From contig NZ_JAIQCI010000006.1 of the NCBI RefSeq assembly GCF_022378335.1, positions 62,001 through 126,000 on the forward strand: a stretch of DNA of 64,000 bases. Direction: 5' to 3'. Below, in pieces: positions 10,778-20,124 of the stretch. Within the stretch, counting starts at the first letter, position 1; every line of letters starts with the position of its first letter. Both the position numbers and the translations under genes were made by a program. The DNA comes from Croceicoccus hydrothermalis (GTDB taxonomy: Bacteria; Pseudomonadota; Alphaproteobacteria; Sphingomonadales; Sphingomonadaceae). The notes under the pieces were generated by a model. That model was not told the origin of the DNA, did not search any database, and saw only the letters and a program-made list of their open reading frames with translations.

Positions 10778-11581
10778 ATGGGTGATTTCGTAACGATCGA
10801 GCGCAAGGGTCCGGTTGCGATCCTGCGCATGAACCGTCCCGACCGGTTGAATGCCATTGCCGATTTTTCCGATTGCGAGGATCTGGTCACCGCCATCGGC
10901 ACGGTGAACGCCGACATCACGGTCGCAGCCGCGATCCTGACCGGAAATGGCCGGGGTTTCAGTGCGGGCGGCAATCTTTCGGCGATGAAGGCGAAGACCG
11001 GCATCGGCCCCCGCGACAATGCGGACGATACGCGCCGCGTCTACCGCCGGGGGGTGCAGGAAATTTCCCGCACAATGGAGGCCTGCGAGGTTCCGCTCAT
11101 CGCGGCGGTGAACGGGCCGGCGGTGGGACTTGGCTGCGACATCGCATGTCTGTGCGACATTCGGATTGCGAGCGAGGATGCGACATTTGCCGCCTCGTTT
11201 ACGAAGATCGGGCTGATCCCCGGCGATGGCGGGGCGTGGGCGCTGCAACAGGCGATCGGCTATGCGCGGGCGGCGGAAATGATGCTGACCTCGCGCGGCT
11301 ATGACGCGGCGCAGGCGCTCGCTCTCGGCCTGGTGAACGCGGTGCATCCGGCCGAACGGCTCATGCCCGAGGCGATGGATATGGCGGACGGCATCGCGGC
11401 CAATCCGGTGCGCGCGACACGCATGACAAAGCGCCTGCTCCGCCGCGCGCGACAGCAATCGCTCTCCGATATTCTGGAACTTTCGGCGGCGATGCAGGCG
11501 ATCGCCCACGACACCGACGACCACCACGAGGCCGTGGATGCGTTCCTCGAAAAGCGGACGCCCGATTTTTCCGGGCAGTAA
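10778..11581 (+). CDS. Enoyl-CoA hydratase/isomerase family (crotonase-fold) protein
   Basis: A 267-residue crotonase-fold protein with the oxyanion-hole segments GFSAGGNL and NGPAVGLGCDIA. The two catalytic glutamates of true enoyl-CoA hydratase are not kept: the first position is Asp (GLGCD) and the second is Phe (AASFTKIGLIPGDGG). A single Asp is the pattern of PaaG-type isomerases and related crotonase-fold enzymes, so double-bond or epoxide isomerisation of an acyl-CoA is more likely than hydration. The start is set by AGGAGAG eight bases before the ATG. A strong hairpin terminator follows. Confidence 0.85.
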   Translation: MGDFVTIERKGPVAILRMNRPDRLNAIADFSDCEDLVTAIGTVNADITVAAAILTGNGRGFSAGGNLSAMKAKTGIGPRDNADDTRRVYRRGVQEISRTMEACEVPLIAAVNGPAVGLGCDIACLCDIRIASEDATFAASFTKIGLIPGDGGAWALQQAIGYARAAEMMLTSRGYDAAQALALGLVNAVHPAERLMPEAMDMADGIAANPVRATRMTKRLLRRARQQSLSDILELSAAMQAIAHDTDDHHEAVDAFLEKRTPDFSGQ

Positions 11582-11634
11582 CTTCGCCTTCACGGCCAAA
11601 CCGCGTCGCCGCACAATGAAGCCGCCGCATAATT

Positions 11635-11673
11635 AAAAAGCGCACCGCCCCATCGGGGAACGGTGCGCTTTTT
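11635..11673. terminator. Bidirectional intrinsic terminator
   Basis: AAAAAGCGCACCG pairs with CGGTGCGCTTTTT around a GC-rich inner stem-loop. With T-runs on both strands it can end the crotonase gene on the plus strand and the csbD-like gene on the minus strand. Confidence 0.88.
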
Positions 11674-11694
11674 ACGTCGTCGGGTCCGATGGGA

Positions 11695-11865
11695 TCAGAT
11701 ATCGTCGCCCATCTTGCCCTTGACCTCGCCCTTGAGCTGCTGGCCCTTGCCTTCGGCTTCCTGCGCGCGGCCATCGGCGCGGGTTTCGGGATCGTTGCTC
11801 TGCTGCTTCACCTTGCCGGCTGCTTCATTCGCATTGCCTTTGATCTTGTCGGTCAGTTCGCCCAT
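11695..11865 (-). CDS. CsbD family stress protein
   Basis: A 56-residue hydrophilic protein, MGELTDKIKGNANEAAGKVK followed by a second Lys/Gly-rich repeat (EGKGQQLKGEVKGK). This is the CsbD fold and length. CsbD proteins are abundant, general-stress-induced and of unknown molecular function; in alphaproteobacteria they are often in the EcfG regulon. I looked for an EcfG promoter upstream and did not find a well-spaced one. Its neighbour across the intergenic region is a LOV kinase. Confidence 0.88.
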   Translation of the reverse strand: MGELTDKIKGNANEAAGKVKQQSNDPETRADGRAQEAEGKGQQLKGEVKGKMGDDI

Positions 11866-12183
11866 TTTTCAATCCTTTGCGTCATCGCAGACGAAGCGTC
11901 GTCTGCCTCATGCATGAATAACGGCCATGCCGCGCTTTGGGTCCGGGCCGCGGGTTCCACCCGTCGTCCGGGGCGGGCGGATCGTCGCGAATTGCTGGGT
12001 GCCTATCATCGGACCTCAGTCCACGCCAAGAGATGCGGACCTTGGCAGCACGGAACATAACGCCTAAACCGGGGTTCACGAAACTAAACGCGGCGTGTCC
12101 GCCGGAAACATGCGGTCCGTCTCGCGTGCATCTGTCCTTGACCAAACGCCAGGAAACGGTGCCGCTGCATCGCGGGGAGAAGA
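11866..12183. other. Divergent intergenic region between csbD-like gene and LOV kinase
   Basis: About 318 bp with no credible gene. It should hold the promoters of both neighbours. On the plus strand it contains a GGAAC-N16-GGTT element (separate entry); nothing equally clear was seen on the minus strand. Confidence 0.5.
12052..12076 (+). promoter_or_regulatory. Putative EcfG-type general stress promoter
   Basis: GGAAC is followed after exactly 16 bases by GGTT, one base off the alphaproteobacterial EcfG consensus GGAAC-N16/17-CGTT. It lies about 108 bp before the LOV kinase start. The match is short, so chance occurrence is possible. Confidence 0.4.
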
Positions 12184-13263
12184 ATGATCAAGGACGAAAA
12201 ACCGGTATCCTCGCGACAGGCCCTGCGAACGATCGATGGCAGGCCGGGCGGCAATAATCGATTTTCCGGCGCATCGGGCCTCCTGTTCGAGCAGGCTATG
12301 GCACAAACGCGCATGGCCGTGTGCCTGTCCGATCCTCACGCCCCGGATACGCCGATCGTCTTCTGCAACGAAGCGTTTCAGCGTCTGACCGGCTATGACG
12401 AGATTGATATCGTCGGTGAAAACTGCCGCTTTCTCCAAGGCCCCGGTACGGATCAGGAGCAGGTCGCAAAGATCCGTGACGCCATCACCGAAGAAAAGGT
12501 GATCGTCGTTGAACTGCTGAATTATCGCAAGGACGGTTCGACTTTCTGGAACGCGCTCCACCTCGGGCCGATTTACGGCGACGACGGGAAGCTGAAATAT
12601 TTTTTCGGCAGCCAGTGGGACGTCACCGACATTCACGAATCCCGTGCCGAGGAACGTCATGCCAAGGCCATCGCCCGCGAAATATCGCACCGTTTGAAGA
12701 ATGTTTTTTCGGTGATCGGCGGCATCGTGAACGTGACCGGACGGTCGATGGACGCACGCCCCGTCGCCCGCAAGATCAACGAACGGGTGCAGGCGCTCGG
12801 CCGATCCTACGAACCGACGCTGGACGATGCGGCGATGGGCACGATCCATATCGGACAGGCCATACGCTCGGTGCTCGCCCCCTATGATCCCGAAGGCGAC
12901 CGTATCCGTTTTTCGGGCAATGGTACGCGCACCGAACCCAATGCGGTGTCGGCCATCGGCCTGACGCTGCACGAGCTTGCCACGAATGCCACGAAATATG
13001 GCGCGCTTTCGAATGGCGCGGGCACGGTCACCGTATCCTGGGGCCATGTGCGCGACCGGTTCGGTAATTCCGCGCTGGAAATCGAATGGGAGGAACAGGG
13101 CGGCCCTTCCATAGAAAGGGAGCCAGACATGTCCGAGGCGGCGAGCGGGACCGGCTTCAATATTGCGCGCGTCCTGCTCGAACATGCGCGCGGATTGCTC
13201 GACCTCGAATGGCGGGCCGGCGGATTGTTCGCTCGGATCTCCATACCCATTCAGAACGGATAG
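12184..13263 (+). CDS. Blue-light sensor histidine kinase, LOV-HWE type
   Basis: A 359-residue soluble kinase. The LOV domain (about 35-150) carries GENCRFLQ with the flavin-adduct Cys81. The dimerisation/phosphoacceptor helix has His169 in REISHRLKN. The catalytic domain has HELATNATKYG (263-273) and the W-x-E signature at 302-304, which define HWE-family kinases. Erythrobacter litoralis has several such LOV-HWE kinases (EL346, EL368). Light should form a Cys-FMN adduct and change autophosphorylation. A GGGGAGAAG site precedes the ATG. The receiver gene 12 bp downstream is the likely operon partner, perhaps linked to the PhyR general stress pathway. Confidence 0.93.
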   Translation: MIKDEKPVSSRQALRTIDGRPGGNNRFSGASGLLFEQAMAQTRMAVCLSDPHAPDTPIVFCNEAFQRLTGYDEIDIVGENCRFLQGPGTDQEQVAKIRDAITEEKVIVVELLNYRKDGSTFWNALHLGPIYGDDGKLKYFFGSQWDVTDIHESRAEERHAKAIAREISHRLKNVFSVIGGIVNVTGRSMDARPVARKINERVQALGRSYEPTLDDAAMGTIHIGQAIRSVLAPYDPEGDRIRFSGNGTRTEPNAVSAIGLTLHELATNATKYGALSNGAGTVTVSWGHVRDRFGNSALEIEWEEQGGPSIEREPDMSEAASGTGFNIARVLLEHARGLLDLEWRAGGLFARISIPIQNG

Positions 13264-13275
13264 ACAGACCTCTAC

Positions 13276-13632
13276 ATGAAAACTTTCCTTGTGCTCGAGG
13301 ACGAGCCATTTATCGCCATGGACCTGAAATTCGCGTTCGAGGATGCAGGCCACGAGGCGGTGACCGCATCCGATAACGATGAGGCGCTACGCTGTATTGA
13401 ACAGCGGCCCATCGCGGGTGCCGTGCTCGACGTTAGCCTAGGCCGCGGGGTCACCTGCGCGGAAACGGCCTCGGCGCTGCTTGATCGCAAGATACCCTTC
13501 GTGCTGCACACGGGCGACCTCAACCGGGTGGGCGAATATCTGCGCGAGATCGGCGCCCCGGTCATCGCCAAGCCGCGCCCGGCCGAGGATGTCGTCAATC
13601 GCGTGGTCACCATGGTCACCGACGACGGCTGA
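13276..13632 (+). CDS. Single-domain response regulator (LovR-like)
   Basis: A 118-residue stand-alone receiver domain. Acidic pocket residues are Glu8-Asp9, phosphoacceptor Asp52 (AVLDVS), Thr79 and Lys99 (IAKPRP). No output domain is present. Lone receivers beside HWE kinases act as phosphate sinks or relay proteins; the Erythrobacter LovR is the closest described case. It starts 12 bp after the LOV kinase stop, so co-transcription is very likely. Confidence 0.88.
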   Translation: MKTFLVLEDEPFIAMDLKFAFEDAGHEAVTASDNDEALRCIEQRPIAGAVLDVSLGRGVTCAETASALLDRKIPFVLHTGDLNRVGEYLREIGAPVIAKPRPAEDVVNRVVTMVTDDG

Positions 13633-13665
13633 ACCCGCGCGCGGGGGCACGCGGGCGGCGTACCG

Positions 13666-14649
13666 CTACCCCTGCTTCAGCCGGCGTGAAAGCTTGACGA
13701 GATCGGCGCGGCCCCCGCCCTCGCCCAGCTCGTGTTGAAGGTGCCGCGCACGCTCGCCGATCTCCTCATCGCCGAAATGCGCCGCGATTCCGGCCATGAT
13801 GTGCATTTCATCGCGCAGTTTCTCGGTCCTGTCGGCATCCGGGATTTCGAGCGCCAGATAATCCTCGATCTCGATCAGCAGTTCCTGCTTGCGCCGCGCA
13901 TAAAGCGCCTCCAGCGAGGTGACCGGATCGTCGCGGCGCGCCGCCTCATCCGGCGTCGTCAGCGGCGCATCGACCCACTTGCAAAGCGCATCGTGCAGGC
14001 GTTCGCTGCTCAACGGCTTGGTCAGATGATCCTGCATTCCGGCGGAGAGACAGCGTGCTGTATCCTCCGCCTCGCCATTGGCGGTGATGGCCAGGATGGG
14101 CAGGTCCGGCGCGGCGAAACCCTTGGCACGGATCGCACGCGCGGCGGCCAACCCGCCCATGACCGGCATTTCCATATCCATCAATAGACAGCGAAATTGC
14201 CGCCCTTCGCGATGCGCGCGTTCCACCGCATCGATTGCCTCTTGCCCGTCGGCAACCGCCTCGCCCTCCACGCCAAGATCGCGTAGCATGCCGAGAAGGA
14301 CTTCGCGGCTGATGTCGCAATCTTCGGCCAGCAATATGCGTGCGCCCGACACATCGCGAACGTCGGGGGCGGCGCGATCGTCCGGCGCGTTCGCCGCGAC
14401 CTTCGCCTCCACCTCGGTCAGGCCCGGTATTTCGCCGGTATGCTCCGGCTGCTCCTCGCGAACGGGGATTGGTGCGGGCATATCGTGCCGATCGTCGCCC
14501 GTCTCGGCGATTGGCGGTGCATCGGTCCCGCCCACCGCCTCCTCAGACCCCGTCGACGCGGCCCGCCCCCGGCTCAGCAGCAGCCACACGCACACGATCG
14601 CCAACCCGATCGCGACGCCGGCAAAAGCAGCCATGACAGCGTCATCCAT
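13666..14649 (-). CDS. Membrane-anchored receiver-Hpt phosphorelay protein
   Basis: A 327-residue protein: one N-terminal membrane segment (about 5-27), an acidic Pro-rich linker (30-100), a full receiver domain (about 103-226, with Asp110, phosphoacceptor Asp158 and Lys211), and a C-terminal helical region resembling Hpt. In the latter, His283 sits in MHIMAGIAAHFG, which aligns with the Hpt pattern H-x-L-K-G-x-x-x-x-F-G except that Lys is Ala. No kinase domain is present. The combination resembles the C-terminal half of a hybrid kinase without its kinase. It is divergent from the polysaccharide operon and convergent with the LOV/receiver pair. Confidence 0.78.
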   Translation of the reverse strand: MDDAVMAAFAGVAIGLAIVCVWLLLSRGRAASTGSEEAVGGTDAPPIAETGDDRHDMPAPIPVREEQPEHTGEIPGLTEVEAKVAANAPDDRAAPDVRDVSGARILLAEDCDISREVLLGMLRDLGVEGEAVADGQEAIDAVERAHREGRQFRCLLMDMEMPVMGGLAAARAIRAKGFAAPDLPILAITANGEAEDTARCLSAGMQDHLTKPLSSERLHDALCKWVDAPLTTPDEAARRDDPVTSLEALYARRKQELLIEIEDYLALEIPDADRTEKLRDEMHIMAGIAAHFGDEEIGERARHLQHELGEGGGRADLVKLSRRLKQG

Positions 14650-14849
14650 CGGCGTGCGTCTCCTTCATCTGTGCAAAATCCGGCTTTGGTCTTAAACGGA
14701 CTTCTATCGAAGCGCGCGTTCGATTAGAACCGGAACGGAGCAAATAAGAGAGAAATATTACCTATTTGGTCCGATGGACGATAGCAATAAATTTCGGGTT
14801 CCGATTGCAGTTTACCGACCGTAAACTCGGCGACTCCCAAGGGTTCGCA

Positions 14850-16775
14850 ATGAAAATTACCCCGTATTTCTGGACCGCGTCCGCGGTCGCCGTTCTGACA
14901 TCGACCGTCCTTGCGCAGGGGGCGGCGGAGCAAGCTTCCGCGCCTTCGCCGCAACGCGCGATGGCGGCATCGTCCCCTTCGCAGATGGAGGGTTCGGTAT
15001 CGCGTTTCATCGCGCTGAGCGAACTCGGCCTGGGCGAGGGGTTCGAGATGGACGGGCTTTCCGGCACGCGCGAACTCTATTTCCCGATCCCCGCCGGACT
15101 GGACGTCGGCGACATGCGGCTTCGCCTGCCCTACCGGTCCAATGCGGCCTTCGACAGCCGCCGTGCCGTCGCCATCGAAATCGGCGGGCGGACGCGCTTT
15201 GTCACCGCGCTGTCCGACGGGTATTCCGAAGGCGTGATCGACATTCCGCTCACACCCGACATGATAGAGGGCGGCTTTCTGGCGGCGCGGATCGTTTATT
15301 CCGGCGCCATAACCGAAGACCGCTGCGTCGATCAGCGCGTTTCGGGCGCCTATCTCGCCTTCGACGGGACCGGCGGTCTGTCCGCCAGTTTCGGCAGGGG
15401 CGGTTTATCCGATATTGGCGTGCTCGCCGCCGCGATGCCGCGCGCCGTCAATATCGTCCTGCCCCCCGATCCCCGCCCGGCGGAGGCGGCAGCGGCGCTT
15501 TCGCTGCTGCTCGGCCTACCCGATGCAAGGCTGGCGGGCGGACCTGATGCGGTGGCCACGGGCAATGCGGGCTGGTCAAATGGCACGGTGCGGATCGCGC
15601 GCGGCAATGGCCCTGCGCTGGCCGTCGTGGATGGGTCGGACGGTCCGGCATTGCAGATCGGCGGAGACGATCCTGTGGCGGCGGTCCGGTTCCTGCGAGC
15701 TGAGGGACGCACGCTGGCCGCCACGCCCGCGGCCACGATCGCCGCGCGCCGGGCAACGGGGGCTGCGCAAACGCTGACCATCGCGGATCTCGGCGCGGAT
15801 ACCACGGTCAGGAGTTTCGCCGACAGCGCGGAATGGGGCGTGTCGATTCCCGCCTCCGCCATCCCGGCGGGGGAGCGCATGACGGGCGCGGAACTCGACG
15901 TGGCGGTGGCGAACGATGGCGGCGCCACGGCGCCGGTCATCACCGTAACGATGAACGGAGTGCTCCTCGCCAGCATGACGGCGGCAATGGACGAGCCGAC
16001 GCGCATTCCCGTCACCTTTCCCGAAGGCATCGCCGCCTCGCGGAACCGGCTGGAAGTGCGCGTCACCCGGCAGACCGCCGGCGGCGATTGCAGGTTCGCG
16101 CCGCAGGGTTACCCGGCACAGCTCCTCCCCTCCAGCCGCATCGTCACCGGCCCGACGGGTGAGCCGGTGGATTTTTCCGATCTTCCTTCCGCGTTCAACG
16201 CCGGGTTCACCGCGGTTCTGCGCGGTCCGCGCGATCTCGCCCCGGTGGCGGCGCTGCTCGGCCCGCTCGTCAATGCGGGCGCCGATATTGCGGTGACCTA
16301 TGGCGATGTGCCGGACGATGGCCCCGTCGTCCTTGTCGGGACCGCCGCGCCGGAGGGGTTCGACCCGGTGGTCCGTTTCGATCAGGGGGCGATCCGGCTC
16401 GACAGCCCAGCGGGTCAGACGATCCTCGATTCCGCCGCGATCGCCCGGCATACAACGGTGCAGTTCGGCGACATGGGCGGCCGGACCCTCCTCTGGATCA
16501 GACCGGGCAGCGGCTTTGACGATATCGCGCAAGCTGCGGGCCCGGCGGTGCTGGGCTATGGCAATGTCGCGTTCCTCGACGGGAACCGCATCGATTTCGC
16601 CTTCAACAGCGAGCGTGAGAGGTTGATCGACATTCGCTATCCGGATCAGTTTTCGGTGTGGCAGTTCTTCGAACGCTATCGGCTCTGGATCATCGGGCTG
16701 GGCTGGCTTCTTCTCACGCTGGGCTTCGTCTATCTGTTGCGGCGCGTCCTGTCCTCGTCACGTTCGGATGATTAA
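14850..16775 (+). CDS. BcsB-like cellulose synthase regulatory subunit homologue
   Basis: A 641-residue periplasmic protein with a signal peptide (1-24) and one C-terminal membrane anchor (about 614-634: WIIGLGWLLLTLGFVYLL). Between them are alternating beta-sandwich and flavodoxin-like segments such as LYFPIPAGLDVGDMRLRL, the pattern of the BcsB family, which guides nascent polysaccharide across the periplasm and contacts the synthase. It is shorter than E. coli BcsB (about 780). AAGGG precedes the ATG at 14850. It is the first gene of an operon; the GT2 gene starts 2 bp after its stop. Confidence 0.82.
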   Translation: MKITPYFWTASAVAVLTSTVLAQGAAEQASAPSPQRAMAASSPSQMEGSVSRFIALSELGLGEGFEMDGLSGTRELYFPIPAGLDVGDMRLRLPYRSNAAFDSRRAVAIEIGGRTRFVTALSDGYSEGVIDIPLTPDMIEGGFLAARIVYSGAITEDRCVDQRVSGAYLAFDGTGGLSASFGRGGLSDIGVLAAAMPRAVNIVLPPDPRPAEAAAALSLLLGLPDARLAGGPDAVATGNAGWSNGTVRIARGNGPALAVVDGSDGPALQIGGDDPVAAVRFLRAEGRTLAATPAATIAARRATGAAQTLTIADLGADTTVRSFADSAEWGVSIPASAIPAGERMTGAELDVAVANDGGATAPVITVTMNGVLLASMTAAMDEPTRIPVTFPEGIAASRNRLEVRVTRQTAGGDCRFAPQGYPAQLLPSSRIVTGPTGEPVDFSDLPSAFNAGFTAVLRGPRDLAPVAALLGPLVNAGADIAVTYGDVPDDGPVVLVGTAAPEGFDPVVRFDQGAIRLDSPAGQTILDSAAIARHTTVQFGDMGGRTLLWIRPGSGFDDIAQAAGPAVLGYGNVAFLDGNRIDFAFNSERERLIDIRYPDQFSVWQFFERYRLWIIGLGWLLLTLGFVYLLRRVLSSSRSDD

Positions 16776-16777
16776 GG

Positions 16778-18664
16778 GTGGCAAGCTCCCCTTCCATTGA
16801 TAGCTGGACCGGCGATTTTCTCGCCGAACGCGGGCTGGTAACCGCGCGACAGCTGAACGAGGCGAGCGAGCTCGCCGCGCGATGGGGCTCCAGCCTCGTC
16901 GATGTCATGCTGACGAAGAACTGGATCGCGGCGGACGATTATTACGCTGCGCTCGCCGACCGGTTCGGCGTCGCGCTGGTCGATCTCGAACGCGATCCCC
17001 CCTCGCCCCACCTCCTCGACGAGGGGGAGGTTGCCCGTTACATGCGCACACTCGTCATTCCCTGGCGCGAGGACGGCGGCATCACGACCGTCGTAACCGC
17101 GCTTCCGGGGCCGGAGGTCATTCTGTATGCGCGCGCTGGATGGGGCGATAACGTGCGCATCGCCATCGCCTCGAAACAGCAGATATTACAGGCCGTTCAA
17201 GACGTTTTTTCAAAGCGTTTCAGCCATGCCGCGGTCTACGACCTTGCCGAACACGATCCCGTCATGTCGGCGCAAACGGTCTTTACCCCGGCACAGATCA
17301 TGTGCGCCTGGCTCGCCATCACGGCCATCGCGATCGGCCTCGCACTGGCGCCGGTGGCAACGCTGATCGCCGTCAACGTGATGATGACGGTGTTCTATCT
17401 CGGCAATTTTGCGTTCAAGAGCGTGCTGGTCTGGTCCGGCGGGCGGCGTCAGCATGCGAGCGAGCGACAGCTCGACGCCGCGGTCGCCATGCTGCGCGAC
17501 GAGGATCTGCCGGTCTATACCGTGCTCGTGCCGATGTTCCGCGAACCCGATGTACTGCCGATCGTCGCCAATGCGCTGCGCGAACTCGATTATCCGACCA
17601 GCCGGCTCGACATTAAAATCGTGCTGGAGGAAGGCGACCAGGTCACGATCGACGCCGCGACCGCCCTCGGTCTCGAAAGCATATTCGAGATCGTGCTCGT
17701 CCCCCCCTCACAGCCGCAGACGAAGCCCAAGGCGTGCAATTACGCACTCAAGTTCGCGCGGGGCGAATATCTCGTGATCTACGATGCGGAGGACAAGCCC
17801 GAGCCCGACCAGCTCAAGAAAGTCGTCGTCACGTTTCAGCGTTCGCCGGCCCATGTCGCCTGCGTGCAATGCCGGCTCAACTACTTCAACCGGGAGGAAA
17901 ACTGGCTGACGCGGCTGTTCACGCTCGACTACTCCTTGTGGTTCGATCTCATGCTGCCGGGTCTGGAAAAGCTGAAGATCCCCATCCCGCTTGGCGGCAC
18001 GTCGAACCATTTCCGCATGGATGTGCTGCGCGAATTGCGGGCGTGGGATCCTTTCAACGTGACCGAGGATGCCGATCTCGGCATTCGCCTTACGCAGAAG
18101 GGATATGAGGTCCGGCTCGCCGCCTCCACCACGTTCGAGGAGGCGAATGTCTCGCAATCCAACTGGATCCGGCAACGCTCCCGCTGGATCAAGGGGTATA
18201 TGCAGACGTTCCTGGTGCATACACGCCGGCCGCTGCACCTCTATCGCACCATCGGCACGCTGGGCATTCTGGGCTTCGTGTTCTTCATCGGCGGGACGAT
18301 GCTGTCGGGCCTGCTCAACCCCGTTTTCTGGGCGATATTCGTGGTCTGGCTGGTGACCGAGATCGGCGCGTTCGACGTGTTCTTTCCCCCGGCGCTCCTG
18401 TATCTTTCGCTGTTCAACCTGCTGGCGGGCAATGGGCTTTTCGTGTTCATCATGATGCTTGCCCCGTTTCGGCGGAACTGGCTTTCGCTCGTTCCCTTCA
18501 GCCTGACCGTAATCTGGTACTGGGTGCTGATGTCCGTCGCCGCATGGAAGGGCGCGTGGCAGCTTGTGACAAAGCCGTTCTACTGGGAAAAGACGGAGCA
18601 TGGCCTGTCGAAACACACGGCCGAGGAAGTGAGCAAGGCGCGTGCGGGACAGTCGGCCGCATGA
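16778..18664 (+). CDS. GT2 polysaccharide synthase with MshEN-like N-terminal domain
   Basis: A 628-residue inner-membrane glycosyltransferase. Residues 13-160 resemble the MshEN/T2SSE-N domain that binds c-di-GMP in MshE-type ATPases ([33 protein letters not shown]). Two membrane helices (about 175-215) precede a processive GT2 domain with YDAED (335-339), TED (429-431) and QRSRW (466-470). More helices follow. No PilZ domain is present, so the N-terminal domain may replace it as the c-di-GMP input. The product should be a beta-linked glycan; the sugar is unknown. The GTG start sits directly after the upstream stop, and the stop overlaps the next start (ATGA). Confidence 0.88.
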   Translation: MASSPSIDSWTGDFLAERGLVTARQLNEASELAARWGSSLVDVMLTKNWIAADDYYAALADRFGVALVDLERDPPSPHLLDEGEVARYMRTLVIPWREDGGITTVVTALPGPEVILYARAGWGDNVRIAIASKQQILQAVQDVFSKRFSHAAVYDLAEHDPVMSAQTVFTPAQIMCAWLAITAIAIGLALAPVATLIAVNVMMTVFYLGNFAFKSVLVWSGGRRQHASERQLDAAVAMLRDEDLPVYTVLVPMFREPDVLPIVANALRELDYPTSRLDIKIVLEEGDQVTIDAATALGLESIFEIVLVPPSQPQTKPKACNYALKFARGEYLVIYDAEDKPEPDQLKKVVVTFQRSPAHVACVQCRLNYFNREENWLTRLFTLDYSLWFDLMLPGLEKLKIPIPLGGTSNHFRMDVLRELRAWDPFNVTEDADLGIRLTQKGYEVRLAASTTFEEANVSQSNWIRQRSRWIKGYMQTFLVHTRRPLHLYRTIGTLGILGFVFFIGGTMLSGLLNPVFWAIFVVWLVTEIGAFDVFFPPALLYLSLFNLLAGNGLFVFIMMLAPFRRNWLSLVPFSLTVIWYWVLMSVAAWKGAWQLVTKPFYWEKTEHGLSKHTAEEVSKARAGQSAA

Positions 18665-20124
18665 ACCTGTCGCGCCTCACCCTCCCCACGGTCCTGTCGG
18701 TGCTCGTGTGCCTGTTCGTTGCGGCGGTCTTCGCGTTCCATTTGCGCGGTTTCGTATCGGCGAGCGATCTCGATCTCCATGGCCGCGCCTTGCTCGGTCT
18801 TTCGGGATCGCTGTCCTTCGCTTCGATCGTGACGGCGTTTCCCCCCGTGCCCTACATTGCTGCGGTGATGTTCGGCTATGTCTTTCCCGATGGGGGAACA
18901 TCCGGCCTGTCGCTGTTGAGCGCGGGGCTTTCGGCGCTGCTGGCGCTGGCCTGGTATCGCGCCTTTACCATCAATGGCCTGTCCCGCTGGGAGGCCGCGG
19001 CGGCGAGCGGCGCATTGCTGTTCAATCCGGTGTTCCTGCGCGCGGCGGGCGAAGGGATCGGTTTCGTGGTCCTGCACTGGGGCTTCTGGCTCACCGCGCT
19101 GGGCGCTTTCGGTTTGCGGCGGGGGGAACGGGTCAATGATCTGATGCTGATCTCGGTCGGGCTGTGCATCATGGCGTTCGCGCATCCCTACGGTCTGATC
19201 CTCGTTTTCGCCAGCGTGCCTTTCCTCGCGCTCGTCATGCCGGCGGATCGTTTGCGCGCGGCCCCGGTCGCGCTCTATCTCATCCTCCTTTTCCCGGTCA
19301 TTTTCGCCCTGCTTTCGTTTCTTTATATCAATTGGGTATTCGCGTTCGATCCGCTGTCCTTCGTTGACGCGATCAGCCGGGAGGCCGCCGGTCTGGGCGC
19401 AAACCCGTCGGGCCGCAGCGTTCCGGCACCATGGCAGGCCGTCGCCCTTGGCGCGGCCGGCCTGTTCGCCGTGTGCCCTGCGGCGGTGTCGATGTTTTAT
19501 GCGGCGAAAGGGATGGCCCCGCTGCGCTATGCCGTGATGGCGCTGCTTCTCTCGCTGCTCGGCGCGATGATCCTGGCCTTTGCATTCGGCCTGTTCCCCT
19601 CCCCTGCGGTGGCGGCAAGCCTGGGCGTCACGGCGGCGGCATGCTGCGTCGCGCGCTGGCCGCTCAACCGGTTGCGCCGGGTGGAGCTGCTTCTGCTCGT
19701 CGCCGGCGCGGTGGGTGGCGGGGTGCTGATCCTCGCGGATGGTTCGCCGGAGACGGAGCGATGGAAGGCCGCGGCGCTACATCGCCCCGTTCCCGTCGCC
19801 GACCCGGAACTCGCCGGTGTGGCCCGCGTGCTTCGCGGGCGGGCGGGAATCCTCTTCGATGCGGAGGCGGCACCGGCGGTCATCGCACTTCGCGGCGATC
19901 CGGACGGAATATGGACGAGCGAGGACAGGCCCTTCACGCTCGCCTCGCTGCGCGGGCAGACCGACGCGCACATGTTGGTCGTGCGCGACAGCGGGTCGGT
20001 TTACGGGAGCGACCGGGTGGGCCGTATTTTTCCCGATCTTTATGACGACGGCCATCCCGGTTACGATCTTGTATATGACGGCCCTCGATGGCGTGTTTAC
20101 GAAACAAGCGGCGAGGCGAAATAA
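18661..20124 (+). CDS. Multi-spanning membrane protein of the polysaccharide operon
   Basis: A 487-residue protein with about nine or ten membrane segments in residues 1-370 and a soluble C-terminal part of about 115 residues, predicted outside the membrane ([39 protein letters not shown]). The layout resembles integral-membrane glycosyltransferases of the GT-C type or their accessory proteins, but I see no decisive GT-C catalytic motif. I do not recognise the family. It overlaps both the synthase stop and the next start, so it is likely a dedicated part of the machine. Confidence 0.78.
   Translation: MNLSRLTLPTVLSVLVCLFVAAVFAFHLRGFVSASDLDLHGRALLGLSGSLSFASIVTAFPPVPYIAAVMFGYVFPDGGTSGLSLLSAGLSALLALAWYRAFTINGLSRWEAAAASGALLFNPVFLRAAGEGIGFVVLHWGFWLTALGAFGLRRGERVNDLMLISVGLCIMAFAHPYGLILVFASVPFLALVMPADRLRAAPVALYLILLFPVIFALLSFLYINWVFAFDPLSFVDAISREAAGLGANPSGRSVPAPWQAVALGAAGLFAVCPAAVSMFYAAKGMAPLRYAVMALLLSLLGAMILAFAFGLFPSPAVAASLGVTAAACCVARWPLNRLRRVELLLLVAGAVGGGVLILADGSPETERWKAAALHRPVPVADPELAGVARVLRGRAGILFDAEAAPAVIALRGDPDGIWTSEDRPFTLASLRGQTDAHMLVVRDSGSVYGSDRVGRIFPDLYDDGHPGYDLVYDGPRWRVYETSGEAK

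Noticed and set aside
11866-12051. EcfG promoter for the csbD-like gene
   Set aside because: A minus-strand GGAAC exists near 11954-11958, but no GTT element lies at 16-17 bases.
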